Shown here: piece by piece, positions 63,267-64,000 of the stretch
Layout of the letters: each line of letters starts with the position of its first letter
Numbering within the stretch: the first letter of the stretch is position 1
Assembly (NCBI RefSeq): GCF_900601905.1
Contig: NZ_UWFA01000259.1
Coordinates: 276,375 to 340,374 of the forward strand
Reading direction: 5' to 3'
Origin: Pseudomonas viridiflava
GTDB lineage: Bacteria > Pseudomonadota > Gammaproteobacteria > Pseudomonadales > Pseudomonadaceae
Length of the DNA stretch: 64,000 nt
Notes under the pieces: model-generated
Databases searched by the model: none
The model's input: only the letters and a program-made list of their open reading frames with translations
What the model was told of the DNA's origin: nothing
Made by a program: the position numbers and the translations under genes

Positions 63267-64000
63267 ATGTCGACCCCCGCCAATCGCGCCTCGTTTACGC
63301 TGGATATCGCCGGCGTCGAGCATGACCTTCGTGTGCTGGAGTTTCACGCTCAGGAGGCCATCAGCCGTCCGTTCAGCGTGCGCATTGAGCTGGTCAGCGA
63401 GCGGGCCAATCTCGAGCTGGAAGCGCTGCTGCATCGGCAGGCGTTTCTGCATTTCAATCAGGACTGCAACGGCCTGCACGGCCAGATTGGCGAGGTGTCT
63501 CAGGGCGATTCCGGCAAGCGCTTCACCCATTACTTCGTTCAACTGGTGCCCAACCTCAAACGGCTGGAACATCGCCACAACCACCGGATATTCCAGAACC
63601 GCAGCGTGCCTGAGATCATCGGCCAACTGCTCAAGGACCACGGCATCTTCGCCGACGAGTACGCCTTCAAGCTGCGCGAGCCTTGCAAACCGAGGGATTA
63701 CTGCACGCAATACCACGAAACGGACCTGCACTTTCTGCGGCGCTTGTGCGAAGAAGAGGGGTTGCACTTTCACTTCCAGCACAGCGCTGAAAAACACCTG
63801 CTGGTGTTCGCCGACGACCCGAGTCAACTGCCCATCCTGAAGACGCCGGTCCGTTACAAACAAGGCAGTGGTTTGGTCGGCGAAGCGCCAGTGATCGACA
63901 CGTTCAGGCTGCGCCTGGCCACTCGCACCAGCAAAGTCGCGAGGCAGAACTATCACTTCGAGCGCCCGCCGGTGGACCTGCTCAAATCCGCCGAAGGCGA
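63267..64000 (+). CDS. Type VI secretion tip protein VgrG (cut by window edge)
   Basis: The first ~244 residues of a VgrG spike protein. The N-terminal gp27-like part is visible: MSTPANRASFTLDIAGVEHD, VLEFHAQEAISRPFSVRIEL, then HRIFQNRSVPEIIGQLLKDH and the strongly conserved YCTQYHETDLHFLRRLCEEE. This pattern is specific to VgrG/TssI. AAGGAC lies 9-10 bases before the ATG. It would assemble with Hcp as the cell-puncturing tip that delivers effectors. The gp5-like needle and any effector lie outside the window. It stands alone after hrpA, so it could be an orphan vgrG-effector island. Confidence 0.93.
   Translation, partial: MSTPANRASFTLDIAGVEHDLRVLEFHAQEAISRPFSVRIELVSERANLELEALLHRQAFLHFNQDCNGLHGQIGEVSQGDSGKRFTHYFVQLVPNLKRLEHRHNHRIFQNRSVPEIIGQLLKDHGIFADEYAFKLREPCKPRDYCTQYHETDLHFLRRLCEEEGLHFHFQHSAEKHLLVFADDPSQLPILKTPVRYKQGSGLVGEAPVIDTFRLRLATRTSKVARQNYHFERPPVDLLKSAEG

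Noticed and set aside
63183..63956. 257-codon open frame on the minus strand
   Set aside because: Antisense to vgrG, whose frame has clear gp27-like motifs and a ribosome site.

Overview
The window is a typical stretch of a Pseudomonas chromosome, most likely of the fluorescens/putida/syringae side of the genus rather than P. aeruginosa. The evidence is gene content and order (metG-apbC-csp-dcd, quiP to slyB, braC-livHMGF, rapA to fadD2-fadD1-hrpA), high GC, and many intergenic REP/REPIN palindromes. Blocks that lie far apart in P. aeruginosa PAO1 (as I recall it: the PA3480s, PA1032-PA1075 and PA3297-PA3311) are joined here. There are no rRNA or tRNA genes, no IS elements, no CRISPR array and no prophage.

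Layout. 1-5.0 kb: truncated metG, divergent from apbC, then a cold-shock gene, dcd and a small proline-rich protein. 5.1-15.7 kb: a four-gene 'ligase-associated' DNA repair set (PdeM nuclease, DEXH helicase, ATP-dependent ligase, metallo-beta-lactamase exonuclease). It is split into two pairs by a five-gene basic/polar amino-acid ABC transporter operon (8.4-12.6 kb). 15.9-24.6 kb: QuiP-type acyl-homoserine-lactone acylase, a glutathione transferase, two SEC-C metal-binding proteins, lipoproteins, an OmpA-like protein, a collagen-like exported protein and a CopD-like membrane protein. 24.8-36.7 kb: dinG, a serine hydrolase, a second OmpA-like lipoprotein with a Lys/Ala/Pro tail, pdxH, SlyB-like lipoprotein, nhaA, a COG2509 flavoprotein, and a divergent SDR/LysR pair. 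36.9-41.9 kb: the complete branched-chain amino-acid ABC transporter livF-G-M-H plus its binding protein, with an attenuator-like hairpin after the binding-protein gene.

42.2-47.6 kb is the most unusual part. After a DUF2288 gene comes a 729-residue protein with the nucleotide-binding loops of the tubulin/FtsZ superfamily (glycine-rich T1, T3 and T4 loops, a T6 Asn-Asp, an H7 Asn and both T7 aspartates). It stands alone in lower-GC DNA next to an MHYT-GGDEF-EAL cyclic-di-GMP enzyme. 47.8-59 kb: an MFS transporter, rapA, two small proteins, a probable PhrS-type small RNA with an ANR/FNR-like box, promoter and terminator, then phaJ1, an alpha/beta hydrolase and the tandem acyl-CoA ligases fadD2 and fadD1. 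59-64 kb: hrpA and the 5' part of a type VI secretion vgrG cut by the window end.

About seventeen REPIN doublets or single REPs in two sequence families (a 'GTGGGAGCGAGC..' type and a 'GTGGGACCGGC..' type) occupy most longer intergenic gaps. Functions are assigned by reading motifs and by recall of family members. No database search was run.
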